Positions 1-7,771 of a stretch of 64,000 bases of DNA are shown here, one piece after another. This DNA is from Nocardioides marmorisolisilvae. GTDB taxonomy: Bacteria > Actinomycetota > Actinomycetes > Propionibacteriales > Nocardioidaceae. Position 1 is the first letter of the stretch, and every line of letters starts with the position of its first letter. Position numbers and translations under genes: made by a program. The stretch is taken from assembly GCF_003725775.1 (NCBI RefSeq), contig NZ_RJSG01000001.1:124262-188261 (forward strand). The letters run 5' to 3'. Under the pieces are notes generated by a model. It made no database searches. It had not been told where the DNA came from and was given only the letters and a program-made list of their open reading frames with translations.

Positions 1-503
1 GGGAACGGCACCGGCGGGAACGGGAACAGCGACCACGGCAGCGGGCGCTTCACGGCCCACGCCGGCACGCCCTCGCCGCCGTACACCTCGTTCCACTGGT
101 CCTGGTGCATGTCGAACTGCATCCAGACGCCCTTGGCGGCCATCAGGTCGATGACCCGCTGCCACTTGTCGAAGTAGCTGTTGTCGACGACGCCCGGAGC
201 GGTCGGGTTCACGCCGGCCCAGAGGATGCCGAGCCGCGCACCGTTGAAGCCGTGGTCGTAGAGCCACTGCGCGTCAGCGGCGGTGAAGCCGTTCGCGGTG
301 TCCGGCGGCGCGTAGGGCGCGCTCTTCCAGACGAAGTTGAAGCCGTGCACGATCACCTGGCGGCCGAACTGGTCGACCAGGTTGCGCCCTTCGCGGTGCA
401 GCCGCGGCGTCGCCGGACCGTCGGCCTGGGCCGGGGTGACGAGGTTGCCGGAGACGGCGAACGTGGCGAGCAGGGCGAGGAGGGCGATCGCGAGCTTCTT
501 CAC
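1..503 (-). CDS. Secreted glycoside hydrolase family 5 (endoglycoceramidase-like), partial
   Basis: The N-terminal 167 codons of a secreted glycosidase; the rest lies beyond the left edge. It starts at GTG 503 with a signal peptide (MKKLAIALLALLATFAVSG). The mature part shows GH5 TIM-barrel hallmarks: VHGFNFVWKSAPY, then GFNGARLGILWAGVNPTAPG, then FDMHQDQWNEVYGGEG. The DMHQD plus GGEG-P-WA pattern is typical of the endoglycosylceramidase-like GH5 branch, which cleaves glycan-lipid or beta-glycosidic bonds outside the cell. The catalytic Glu residues are not in the window, so activity cannot be judged. Its neighbours (GH16, lipase) are also secreted hydrolases. The family assignment is good; the substrate is inference. 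Confidence 0.8.
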   Translation of the reverse strand, partial: MKKLAIALLALLATFAVSGNLVTPAQADGPATPRLHREGRNLVDQFGRQVIVHGFNFVWKSAPYAPPDTANGFTAADAQWLYDHGFNGARLGILWAGVNPTAPGVVDNSYFDKWQRVIDLMAAKGVWMQFDMHQDQWNEVYGGEGVPAWAVKRPLPWSLFPFPPVPF

Positions 504-579
504 AAGAACTGAAACGAGTTCTACGCATCGGGGTTACCCCGGTGCGGCTCCGGCGTCCGGTATGCCCCATGATCGTGCG

Positions 580-1296
580 GTGACCTCCGACGTGCATCCC
601 GAGCCCGAGACCGCGGTCGTCGAGCCCGCCGAGCCCGCCGAGGTCCAGGCGCCGGAGGAGGAGGCGGCCAGCTTCGAGGACCTGATGGTCCGCAGCGAGC
701 CGGAGAACGCGCTCAGCTATGACGAGTTCGGCATGCGGTTCATGAACCTGGTGCTGCACCGCGACCGGGTGATGGAGTCGATCAACCGGGTCCTCGGCGA
801 CGAGTTCCAGCTCGGCCCGATCGGCGCCGGCCCGGGACGCAGGGTCGCCAAGGCGACCGCCAACGGCACCTTCGGCAAGGCGTACGGCGAGGCGCTGCCC
901 GACGTCGTGGGCTACCAGGTGAACCTGCCGGTCGACGTGGCCTTCCACCTCGACCTCGGCGTCGACATGCTGCGCTTCAACGCCCAGGTGCTGCTGCCGC
1001 TGCGCCTGACCATGGAGCTCGTCGAGCCGCTGACGATCCTCTGGCACATCACGCCGCCGAACCCGGACGACGTGGAGATGACCTTGGACGCGGACAGCCG
1101 GCGCGCGACCGTGCTACAGAAGCTGACCGGGCTCGACGGCGAGCTGCGCCGCTTCATCGTCCGCTTCGTCGACCGCGAGCTGGAGAAGCCGCACGTCCGC
1201 AAGGCCATGCGGATCGACCTGGTGACGCTGATCGACAACGCGTGGCCGCACATCGCGGCCCAGTTCATGCCGAACGGGCCCGAGGACCGCGGCTAG
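580..1296 (+). CDS. Conserved hypothetical protein, 238 aa
   Basis: Soluble acidic protein with no signal peptide or membrane segment. The first 30 residues are a low-complexity stretch rich in Glu, Pro and Ala, followed by a folded region. I do not recognise the family. The GTG at 580 is chosen because CATGAT ends 6 nt upstream, matching the leaderless-start pattern common here; an in-frame ATG at 562 is the alternative. The C-terminal part (ELRRFIVRFVDRELEKPHV onward) looks helical and amphipathic. It is divergent from the GH5 gene and convergent with the next small membrane protein. Function unknown. Confidence 0.7.
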   Translation: MTSDVHPEPETAVVEPAEPAEVQAPEEEAASFEDLMVRSEPENALSYDEFGMRFMNLVLHRDRVMESINRVLGDEFQLGPIGAGPGRRVAKATANGTFGKAYGEALPDVVGYQVNLPVDVAFHLDLGVDMLRFNAQVLLPLRLTMELVEPLTILWHITPPNPDDVEMTLDADSRRATVLQKLTGLDGELRRFIVRFVDRELEKPHVRKAMRIDLVTLIDNAWPHIAAQFMPNGPEDRG

Positions 1297-1308
1297 GAAC
1301 CTAAGCGG

Positions 1309-1614
1309 TCAGGTGCCCGGGCGGTTGGGGACGAAGTCGTGCGGTGAGGCCCCGGCCAGTGCCAGACCGACCGCGATGGCCGCGGCGAGCGCGACCCCGA
1401 AGATGATGCCCATGCCGTAGGGGCCGGTCTTGTCGCCGGCCAGCATGATCAGGCCCGCGATCATCGAGAACATCAGCACGAGCAGCACGCGCTGGTCGCC
1501 GGGCGCGATGAAGATGTAGCCGATGTTGACCAGCGTCGAGATGACTGTCGCGATCGCCAGGTCACCGCGGCTGGTGTCGCCCGGGGTCGTCTGCTGCTGC
1601 TCCTGCTGTTCCAC
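1309..1614 (-). CDS. Small membrane protein with three predicted TM segments
   Basis: 101-residue protein with a Gln-rich N-terminus (MEQQEQQQTTPGD) and three hydrophobic segments at roughly residues 20-38, 43-60 and 70-90. Start GTG 1614 is preferred; extending the frame further upstream would run through the tRNA gene at 1676-1749. GACCAT lies 6 nt before the GTG and may be a weak -10 of a leaderless transcript. No family recognised; probably an uncharacterised inner-membrane protein. Confidence 0.6.
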   Translation of the reverse strand: MEQQEQQQTTPGDTSRGDLAIATVISTLVNIGYIFIAPGDQRVLLVLMFSMIAGLIMLAGDKTGPYGMGIIFGVALAAAIAVGLALAGASPHDFVPNRPGT

Positions 1615-1675
1615 CGGCCCATGGTCGCACCCGAGGTTGAGCGTTTCCTGAGCGGGTCCGGATGCGGCGGATCTG

Positions 1676-1749
1676 TGCCCCGGGTGGGGGTCGAACCCAC
1701 ACTGAACGGTTTTTAAGACCGCTTCCTCTGCCGATTGGGATACCAGGGC
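1676..1749 (-). tRNA. tRNA-Leu(UAA), short variable loop
   Basis: A full cloverleaf can be folded on the minus strand: acceptor GCCCTGG/CCGGGGC (one G-U), D stem TCC/GGA with an 11-nt loop CAATCGGCAGA, anticodon stem GCGGT/ACCGT with loop CTTAAAA (anticodon UAA), T arm GTGGG-TTCGACC-CCCAC, discriminator A. The 3-bp D stem and large AATCGG-type loop are Leu-like, and the anticodon reads UUA, the rarest codon in such GC-rich genomes. The region between anticodon and T stems is only 5 nt (TCAGT) instead of the long class II arm usual in Leu tRNAs. CCA is not encoded. Confidence 0.88.
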
Positions 1750-1787
1750 TATACCCCGCGACCCTAGGACATCACTACCGTGGTCGC

Positions 1788-1967
1788 ATGAGGCGTGCAC
1801 GTGCCCTCAGCGTCGTACCGGCGCTCCTGCTGGTGGTTCTCCTGGCCGGCGGCTGCAGCCTGAAGAAGAGCAGCAGCAACTGCACGACCGACCCCGGGAT
1901 GACCGGCGGAGGCACCTCGGTGTGCACCAAGCCGCCGCCGAGCCAGTTCACCCAGCTCGGCCAGTAA
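1788..1967 (+). CDS. Short lipoprotein, 59 aa
   Basis: N-terminal MRRAR, a hydrophobic h-region and a lipobox-like LAGGC with Cys23 give a lipoprotein signal peptide; the mature part is only 36 residues, rich in Ser, Thr and Pro, with two further cysteines. TACCGT ends 6 nt before the ATG, fitting a leaderless transcript. The gene lies just past the divergent tRNA. Function unknown; possibly a small surface-anchored peptide. Confidence 0.6.
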   Translation: MRRARALSVVPALLLVVLLAGGCSLKKSSSNCTTDPGMTGGGTSVCTKPPPSQFTQLGQ

Positions 1968-1978
1968 CGACCGCCGTT

Positions 1979-1993
1979 GATCGGTAACCGATC
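1979..1993. promoter_or_regulatory. Perfect inverted repeat upstream of GH16 gene
   Basis: GATCGGT-A-ACCGATC is a 7-bp perfect inverted repeat with a one-base centre, 126 bp upstream of the GH16 gene and 12 bp after the lipoprotein stop. It could be an operator for a sugar-responsive repressor or a short terminator hairpin; it lacks a U-tract, which favours an operator. Confidence 0.35.
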
Positions 1994-2118
1994 TGCGACA
2001 CGCCCATGTCAGAAAGGGCGCAGAACGGGATTTCGGACGCGTGCTCTCAATAGCATCGGCAGACAGATCACTCGCCACCCTCCCCTTCCCCCACTGACGA
2101 GGACGGCAGGACTTCCCC

Positions 2119-3387
2119 ATGTTCCGCGTATTTCTCCTGCTCGTGACGGCATCGGTCGCCCTGTACATCGCGGGCGGTCCCAGCGTGCTGCTCGAGGCCG
2201 ACCACTCGGTCAGCAACCTGGTCAGCAGCAACCGCGCGAGCACCAGCAGCGGCGTGCTGAACCGCCCCGCCATCCGCGTGCTCTCGGCGCCCGACGAGCT
2301 CGAGCTCGGTCAGCCCGGCACCGCCGAGGTCCAGGCCGAGTCGCCGGCCGTGCCGGGGACGACGATCTACCTGCGCACCGCCGGCACCTACGGCCTGGGC
2401 TACAACCAGGTGAGCAAGGCGGTCCTCGACGACAACCTGCGGGCGAGCCTGCCGATCACCGGCCGGGCCTACAAGGGCAGCTTCAACTACTGGGCGACGA
2501 TCAAGGCGACCGCGAGCTACCAGGAGGGTGACAGCGCGTCCTGGGCGATCACCATCGCCGCGGCGCCGCCCCCGCCGGCCCCGAAGTGCGGCGACGGACC
2601 GGACCCGGTCAAGGCCGACGGCACCTCGTGGACCTGCTCGTACGACGACGAGTTCGACGGTTCGACCCTGGACCGTCGCTTCTGGGTACCACAGGTCACC
2701 GCGACCAGCGGCGCGACCACCGGAACCAGCTCGATGTACGCGTGCGCGACCGACAGTCCCGACACCATCGGCGTCGCCAACGGCAACCTCGAGCTGTCCC
2801 TGGTGCAGCTGCCGGCGCCGGTGAAGTGCGGCAAGGGCAAGACCTCCCAGTACGCCTACGGGCAGGTCATGCACTTCCAGACGTTCTCGCAGACCTACGG
2901 CAAGTACGAGGTGCGCGCGAAGATCCCGGACGTCAGCGACCCGGGCGTGCAGGAGACGTTCTGGCTGTGGCCGAACAAGAACTCCTACGGCCAGTGGCCG
3001 GCCTCGGGCGAGATCGACTTCGCCGAGCTCTACAGCAAGTACGCCGACACCGACAAGCCGTACATCCACTACTACCCGGGCTCGACGAGCGCAGGGACGA
3101 ACAACAACGTCACCACGGCCAAGTGCCCGATCAAGGTCGGCGAGTTCAACACCTACGGCCTCGAGTGGGCTCCCGGGCGGCTGACCATCCTGCTCAACGG
3201 CGACGTCTGCATGATCGACGACTACTCCTCCGCGCTGGCCACGCTGCACGGCAAGACCTCACCGTTCGACAAGCCGTTCTTCCTGGCGCTGACCCAGGCG
3301 ATGGGCACGACCGGGAACGTCTACGACACGAACGTGGTGCCGGACAAGGTCACCACGTTGGTGGACTACGTGCGCATCTGGAAGTGA
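2119..3387 (+). CDS. Secreted GH16 endo-beta-glucanase (laminarinase-like)
   Basis: 422-residue exported enzyme: signal/anchor segment at residues 1-22, a beta-rich domain of about 100 residues (50-150) resembling an Ig-like or carbohydrate-handling module, a Pro-rich linker (150-156), and a GH16 jelly-roll from about 165. The retaining GH16 active site is intact: GEIDFAE with Glu298 as nucleophile, Asp300, and Glu303 as acid/base. Four Cys in the catalytic domain may form disulfides. The expected reaction is hydrolysis of beta-1,3 or mixed-linked glucans outside the cell. A second GH16 with the same catalytic layout is at 32981-34081. Substrate specificity is inference. Confidence 0.9.
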   Translation: MFRVFLLLVTASVALYIAGGPSVLLEADHSVSNLVSSNRASTSSGVLNRPAIRVLSAPDELELGQPGTAEVQAESPAVPGTTIYLRTAGTYGLGYNQVSKAVLDDNLRASLPITGRAYKGSFNYWATIKATASYQEGDSASWAITIAAAPPPPAPKCGDGPDPVKADGTSWTCSYDDEFDGSTLDRRFWVPQVTATSGATTGTSSMYACATDSPDTIGVANGNLELSLVQLPAPVKCGKGKTSQYAYGQVMHFQTFSQTYGKYEVRAKIPDVSDPGVQETFWLWPNKNSYGQWPASGEIDFAELYSKYADTDKPYIHYYPGSTSAGTNNNVTTAKCPIKVGEFNTYGLEWAPGRLTILLNGDVCMIDDYSSALATLHGKTSPFDKPFFLALTQAMGTTGNVYDTNVVPDKVTTLVDYVRIWK

Positions 3388-3406
3388 CGCGCGTAGCCTG
3401 CCAGGC

Positions 3407-4474
3407 GTGAGACCCCTCCCCTCCCTGGTTCGTGCTGCCCTCGCCCTGCTCGCCGCTGCCCTGCTGGCGAGCGTCCTCGTCGCTCCGTCGGGCACGGCGG
3501 CGACCGCCAGTGCCTACGCCCCGCTGAACCGTCCCGGTCCGGCACTGCACGTCGCGAAGGCGACGCTGGCCAAGGCGCTGGTCTGCCACAACGACCTGCG
3601 CACCGCGCCGGGCGAGCCGGTGCTGCTCAGCCCCGCCACCGGCGTCACGCCGGTACAGAACTACTCCTGGAACTACGAGCGCGCGTTCCGGGCCCAGAAG
3701 CGCGCCTGGTGCACGGTCACGATGCCGTTCCACACCCTCGGCGACATCCAGACAGCCGGCGAGTACCTCGTCTACGCGATCCGCACGATGCACGCCAAGG
3801 CCGGGCGCCGGATCGCGGTGATGGGCCACAGCCAGGGCGGCATGTCGATGCGCTGGGCACTGCGGTTCTGGCCGGACACCCGGGCGATGGTCGACGACGT
3901 GATCGGCATGGCCGGGTCCAACCACGGCACCAAGGCCGCCGCGCTGTCAGCGCCGGAGGGCAGCAAGCTCCCGCCCGCTTCGCTCCAGCAGGGCGCTGGC
4001 TCGAACTTCATCAAGGCGCTGAACAGCGGCGCGGAGACGTTCGCCGGGATCAGCTACACCGAGATCTACACCCACACCGACGAGGTGGTGCAGCCGAACA
4101 ACACCGCTGCCAACTCGTCGTCCTCGTTGCACACCGGCAACGGCATGATCACGAACGTCGCCACCCAGAGCGTGTGCCACGGGGACGTGTTCGAGCACCT
4201 GACGGTCGGCACCATCGACCCGACGACGTACGCCCTGGTGATGGACGCGCTGACCCACAAGGGTCCGGCCGTGCCGTCGCGGATCGGTCGCGCATCGTGC
4301 TCGAAGCTGTACCAGCCGGGCGTCGACCCGACGAACGTGCAGACCTACGTGCAGGTGCTGGCCGCAGCGCCGGGCCTGCTGGCCGTGAGCGTCCCGTTCG
4401 TGAACGTGGTCGGGGCGCCCGAGGTCAGCAAGGAGCCGGCGCTGCGGTGCTACGTCTACGCGGACGGCTGCTGA
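3407..4474 (+). CDS. Secreted lipase, CalB-like alpha/beta hydrolase
   Basis: 355 residues with a signal peptide (1-32). The nucleophile elbow is GHSQGG with Ser142 and is followed by W-x-L-R-F-W-P-D, very like Candida antarctica lipase B. Asp225 lies in THTDEVVQP, matching the CalB triad Asp context; His264 (or His258) in a CHGDVFEH segment is the likely third residue. Six Cys suggest disulfides in the exported enzyme. Start GTG 3407 follows TAGCCT by 7 nt (leaderless pattern), 19 bp after the GH16 stop. It probably cleaves esters or triglycerides outside the cell. Confidence 0.87.
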   Translation: MRPLPSLVRAALALLAAALLASVLVAPSGTAATASAYAPLNRPGPALHVAKATLAKALVCHNDLRTAPGEPVLLSPATGVTPVQNYSWNYERAFRAQKRAWCTVTMPFHTLGDIQTAGEYLVYAIRTMHAKAGRRIAVMGHSQGGMSMRWALRFWPDTRAMVDDVIGMAGSNHGTKAAALSAPEGSKLPPASLQQGAGSNFIKALNSGAETFAGISYTEIYTHTDEVVQPNNTAANSSSSLHTGNGMITNVATQSVCHGDVFEHLTVGTIDPTTYALVMDALTHKGPAVPSRIGRASCSKLYQPGVDPTNVQTYVQVLAAAPGLLAVSVPFVNVVGAPEVSKEPALRCYVYADGC

Positions 4475-4487
4475 GCCGTTCTCCGGA

Positions 4488-4958
4488 TCACTTCACCCGG
4501 CCGTAGTAGACCGAGCTGGTCCAGAGCTTCTCCAGCCGGACACGGGCGCCCGAGTACGGCGCGTGCCAGATGTAGCCGTTACCGGCGTAGATCCCGACGT
4601 GGTAGATGCCGCGCGAGTTGTGGAAGAACACCAGGTCTCCCTTGTGGCGCCAGCGCGAGATGATGTGGTGCACGTCGCTGTCGTTGTACTGGCCCGCGGC
4701 CGAGTGCGGCAGCGACCGGCCCAGCTTGGCGAGCGTCCACTTGGTCAGACCGGAGCAGTCGAACCGGGTCGGGCCGTCCGCGCCGTACTGGTACGGCGAA
4801 CCCTTGCGGGTCGAGGCCGTGTAGGAGATCCGGTCACCGAAGGTGGCGGTCGAGGCCTCGGCGCTCGACACCGGCATGCTGACCAGGGTGGTGAGGGTGA
4901 GCAGCGCGGCGACCAGGGTGAGCGCGCGCGCCAGAGTACGACGGATTGACGTCGTCAT
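4488..4958 (-). CDS. NlpC/P60 peptidoglycan endopeptidase
   Basis: 156 residues: signal peptide (1-35) followed directly by one NlpC/P60 domain. The catalytic set is visible: Cys68 in RFDCSGLT, His120 in IYHVGIYAGNG, His132 in IWHAPYSG. Such enzymes cut the D-Glu to diaminopimelate bond in stem peptides during growth and separation. There is no SH3 or LysM targeting domain, so the enzyme is minimal. The upstream leader carries a c-di-AMP (ydaO) riboswitch, linking expression to the second messenger that monitors wall stress and osmolarity, as known for other actinobacterial wall hydrolases. Confidence 0.93.
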   Translation of the reverse strand: MTTSIRRTLARALTLVAALLTLTTLVSMPVSSAEASTATFGDRISYTASTRKGSPYQYGADGPTRFDCSGLTKWTLAKLGRSLPHSAAGQYNDSDVHHIISRWRHKGDLVFFHNSRGIYHVGIYAGNGYIWHAPYSGARVRLEKLWTSSVYYGRVK

Positions 4959-4969
4959 GATGAACCTGA

Positions 4970-5118
4970 ACGGTCACGCTTGCGAGGGTTGACCTGTCGG
5001 ATTCGGGCTACCGTTGCCCGGCCACTCTCGTGGCTTCACCCCAAGTCCCTGACCGGTTCCCGATGTCACCGGGGGGACGTACTGCTGGTTCCTCCGCGCC
5101 CGTCATAACGCTCGCTTT
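4970..5118 (-). promoter_or_regulatory. c-di-AMP riboswitch (ydaO-yuaA class)
   Basis: On the minus strand the leader contains, in order, GCGGAGGAACC, a variable arm, CTTGGGGTGAA, then GGTAGCCCGAATCCGACAG and CCTCGCAAGC, which are the conserved ydaO-yuaA core blocks with correct order and spacing. The class binds c-di-AMP and usually switches expression off. The core ends only about 15-17 nt before the NlpC/P60 ATG. Boundaries are approximate; an additional stem (5098-5106 with 5140-5148) lies at the 5' side. Confidence 0.92.
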
Positions 5119-5286
5119 CGCGTCGTCGTCACCTGGCTCATGACGGGCCTCAGCGTGAGAACAGGTGGCTCCCGTCGTTGGACGGGGCACATCCAGTGGA
5201 CCCGAACTCGCCAGTAGCTCTTGACCGCTCACGCGGGGACTGTGAGCCAGCACACCGGGTTGACCTGGATCACACCTGGGGCCGAA

Positions 5287-5307
5287 AACCCTTGAAAACA
5301 AGGGGTT
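5287..5307 (-). terminator. Rho-independent terminator after def
   Basis: On the minus strand AACCCCTTG-TTTT-CAAGGGTT forms a short hairpin followed by TTTT, 7 nt past the def stop codon. It separates def from the riboswitch-controlled gene. The rest of 4959-5314 holds the riboswitch and presumably its promoter; no gene is seen there. Confidence 0.7.
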
Positions 5308-5314
5308 CTGAGCG

Positions 5315-5842
5315 TCAGAGGTAGGTCTTCCGGGCGTGCAGGGCGTGGGCTCCGGCGACCCGGTCCAGGAACAGCAGTCCGTCGCAGTGGTCGATCTCGT
5401 GCTGCAGCGCGCGAGCCTCGAATGCTTCAGCCTCGAGGACCACTTCGGCCCCGCTTCCGGGCTCGAAACCGCGCACGACCAGGCGGGACGCCCGCTTCAC
5501 GTCGCCGGTCAGATCGGGGACGCTCATGCAGCCCTCACGCGCCTTCTCGTTGCGGGTCGCGCTGATCACCTCGGCGTTGCACAGCACGAAGGTGCCGTGG
5601 TGGCCGCGGGTCTTGGGGTGCGCGGAGACGTCGACGCAGAAGACCTTCGCGCTGATCCCGACCTGCGGCGCGGCAAGGCCGACGCACCCCGGCGAGACCC
5701 GCATCGTCGCGACCAGGTCCGCCGCGAGCTGCACGATCTCCGTCGCGGTGGGGTCGACCAACGCGCCGGGGCGGGACAGCACCGGATCAGGCGCCCGGAC
5801 GACCGGGAGGACGCGACCTCCCGCGCTCTCCTGGGGGGTCAC
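5315..5842 (-). CDS. def: Peptide deformylase
   Basis: Removes the formyl group from the initiator Met of new proteins. All three PDF motifs are present in 175 residues: motif 1 CVGLAAPQVG (53-62), motif 2 EGCMSVP with metal ligand Cys105, motif 3 QHEIDH with ligands His148 and His152 and catalytic Glu149. Motif 1 has Cys53 where most PDFs have Gly. The start overlaps the stop of the upstream ACT gene by 4 nt (ATGA), so the two are translationally coupled. No methionyl-tRNA formyltransferase gene is in the window. Confidence 0.95.
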   Translation of the reverse strand: MTPQESAGGRVLPVVRAPDPVLSRPGALVDPTATEIVQLAADLVATMRVSPGCVGLAAPQVGISAKVFCVDVSAHPKTRGHHGTFVLCNAEVISATRNEKAREGCMSVPDLTGDVKRASRLVVRGFEPGSGAEVVLEAEAFEARALQHEIDHCDGLLFLDRVAGAHALHARKTYL

Positions 5843-6354
5843 AGGTCGTCGCTCTCCAGCGGCCGCAGGGTGACACCGACGCCGAGCTCACCCGCAACTC
5901 CCTCCAGCGCTCGCTGCAGCCCGGCCACGTCGGCGGACCCGGGCAGGTCCACCTCGGCGATCAGCACGTAGAGGTCGCCGGCGAGGCGGGTGGTCAGGTC
6001 GGTGATGTTGCCGCTGACCTTCGCCACCTCGGCGACCACGGCCGAGACGATCCCGGGGCGGTCACCTCCGTGCACGCTGAGCAGGTACGCCGAACCGCGG
6101 CTGCTCACGGACTCGGTCGGGATCTCCCGCACCGACACCGAGAGCGACCCGTCGGCGGTCAGACCGGCCAGGGACTCCTCGACGGTTCCCGCGTCGGATG
6201 CGCCGTCGGTGACGAGCATCATCGCGAAGTGCCCGCGCAGCAGCGTCATCGTGGAGTCCTCGATGTTCAGCCCGAGCTGGGCCAGCACTCCGGTGGTCTC
6301 GGCGATGATGCCGGGGCGGTCGTGGCCGAGGACGGTGATGGCGAGGAGCGGCAT
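5839..6354 (-). CDS. Tandem ACT-domain protein, GcvR-like
   Basis: 171 residues containing two ACT modules: LAITVLGHDRPGIIAETTGV at the start and LSVHGGDRPGIVSAVVAEV after residue 85. The HDRPGI/GDRPGI turns are typical ligand-binding loops. The architecture matches the glycine-cleavage repressor-like (GcvR) group, which acts by protein or small-molecule contact and has no DNA-binding domain. ATG 6354 is chosen because CAGACT ends 6 nt upstream. It overlaps def by 4 nt. Ligand unknown. Confidence 0.8.
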   Translation of the reverse strand: MPLLAITVLGHDRPGIIAETTGVLAQLGLNIEDSTMTLLRGHFAMMLVTDGASDAGTVEESLAGLTADGSLSVSVREIPTESVSSRGSAYLLSVHGGDRPGIVSAVVAEVAKVSGNITDLTTRLAGDLYVLIAEVDLPGSADVAGLQRALEGVAGELGVGVTLRPLESDDL

Positions 6355-6466
6355 GGAGGGAGTCTGCCACCTCCGGGCCGAGCCGTGACCAACTCGTGAC
6401 CTCACCGAGGCACTTTCCCCTTGTGGACAAGGGTTTTGGGCCCTTTTCGCTTCCTAGAATTGGTCC

Positions 6467-7771
6467 ATGACCACGACCTCAATCCTCGAGACCGGCGCAG
6501 TCCTGGCTGCTGCTCGTCGTGAGCAGGCCGAGGTCGAGGCAGCCCGCACCCGCCTCCTGGAGCGAGTCGCTCAGTGGGCCGAGATGCACCGGATCGACGA
6601 TCCCGAGACCGCTGATCGGGCCATCGCCACCTACGGCGACACCCCCGTCTCGCTGGCGGGTGAGGGCGCTCCGCACGTCGCCCACTTCGCCGTCATCGAG
6701 TTCGGGACCACGCTGAAGATCAACCGTCGGGCTGCCGAGCACCTGTTCGCCGAGGTGCTCGAGCTGGTCCACCGGCTCCCGCTGACCTGGACCCGCGTCA
6801 CGTCCGGCTCCCTGAACTCCGGGCGCGGACGCCAGATCGCAGCCGCCACCACGAGCCTCTCCCCCGAGGCCGCTGCCTTCGTCGACGCTCAGGTCGCTCC
6901 CGTCGCGGAGCGGATCAGCACGCGTGACCTGCAACGGCTCATTGATGCGGCGATCGCGCGGTTCATGCCGGTCCACGCCGAGGAGATCGCCGCGGCAGCT
7001 GAGGAGACGCAGGGCGTGCAGATCCTCTTCGACCAGCCCTCCTACACGGGCACCTGCCGCATCTTCGGCGACCTCGACATGGCAGACGCCATGGATCTCG
7101 AGCAGGCGCTCCAGGCCGGAGCCGAGCAGCAGAAGGCCCTCGGCTCGGAGCTCTCCCTCGACGCCCGGCGAGCCAAGGCCCTCGGAAACCTGGCCCGCGG
7201 CGAGCTCGTCCTCGACTACAACTCGGGCCTCCCTGCCGAGGCCCCGGTCGCGACGCCGCCGGTCACGTCGCCGCGCCAGGTCGTGCTGTACGCACACCTC
7301 AACGCAGACGGGACGGCGGAGATCGAGAACAACGGTCGCCACCTGGCCACGGTGGAGCAAGTCCGCGAGTGGACCAGGACCGCCGGTTCCGTCGTCGTCC
7401 GCCCGGTCCTCGACCTCGCCGAGGAGATCACCAGCCCGGGGTACCGGCCCACCGCCCGCCAGGCCGAGCAGGTCGTGCTCCGCGACCGCTGGTGCCCGTT
7501 CCCGTTCTGCACCAACAGCGCGCGACACGGCGACAAGGACCACATCGAGCCCTACGACCCGAACGGCCCGCCCGGCCAGACCACCTCGTCGAATCTCGCC
7601 GGTCCTTGCCGCACCCACCATCGCGTCAAAACCTTCAGTGCGTGGACCTACACCAGGGTGGGAGCCGACTCCTACCTCTGGCGATCACCCCACGGGTACG
7701 TCTACCTCAAGGACCGGACCGGGACGCGTGACCTGACGCCCAAGACCGTCGAACCACCGCGCAGCCGCTAA
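6467..7771 (+). CDS. DUF222 / HNH endonuclease domain protein (13E12-like)
   Basis: 434 residues. The helical N-terminal two-thirds are of the DUF222 type found in actinobacterial 13E12-repeat proteins; the C-terminus (about 345-400) is an HNH module: DRWCPFPFC, then DKDHIEPYD, then NLAGPCRTHHRVKT, giving Cys/Cys/His/His positions for metal and the HNH triad. These proteins are numerous in Nocardioides-type genomes and their role is unresolved; some accompany mobile DNA. TAGAAT ends 6 nt before the ATG, a clear leaderless promoter. The stop overlaps the convergent UDG stop. Confidence 0.88.
   Translation: MTTTSILETGAVLAAARREQAEVEAARTRLLERVAQWAEMHRIDDPETADRAIATYGDTPVSLAGEGAPHVAHFAVIEFGTTLKINRRAAEHLFAEVLELVHRLPLTWTRVTSGSLNSGRGRQIAAATTSLSPEAAAFVDAQVAPVAERISTRDLQRLIDAAIARFMPVHAEEIAAAAEETQGVQILFDQPSYTGTCRIFGDLDMADAMDLEQALQAGAEQQKALGSELSLDARRAKALGNLARGELVLDYNSGLPAEAPVATPPVTSPRQVVLYAHLNADGTAEIENNGRHLATVEQVREWTRTAGSVVVRPVLDLAEEITSPGYRPTARQAEQVVLRDRWCPFPFCTNSARHGDKDHIEPYDPNGPPGQTTSSNLAGPCRTHHRVKTFSAWTYTRVGADSYLWRSPHGYVYLKDRTGTRDLTPKTVEPPRSR

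Noticed and set aside
337-561. Upstream extension of the hypothetical protein at 580
   Set aside because: It overlaps the divergent GH5 gene and shows no protein-like composition.
1615-1800. Upstream extension of the small membrane protein frame
   Set aside because: It would run through the tRNA-Leu gene; the GTG at 1614 is a better start.
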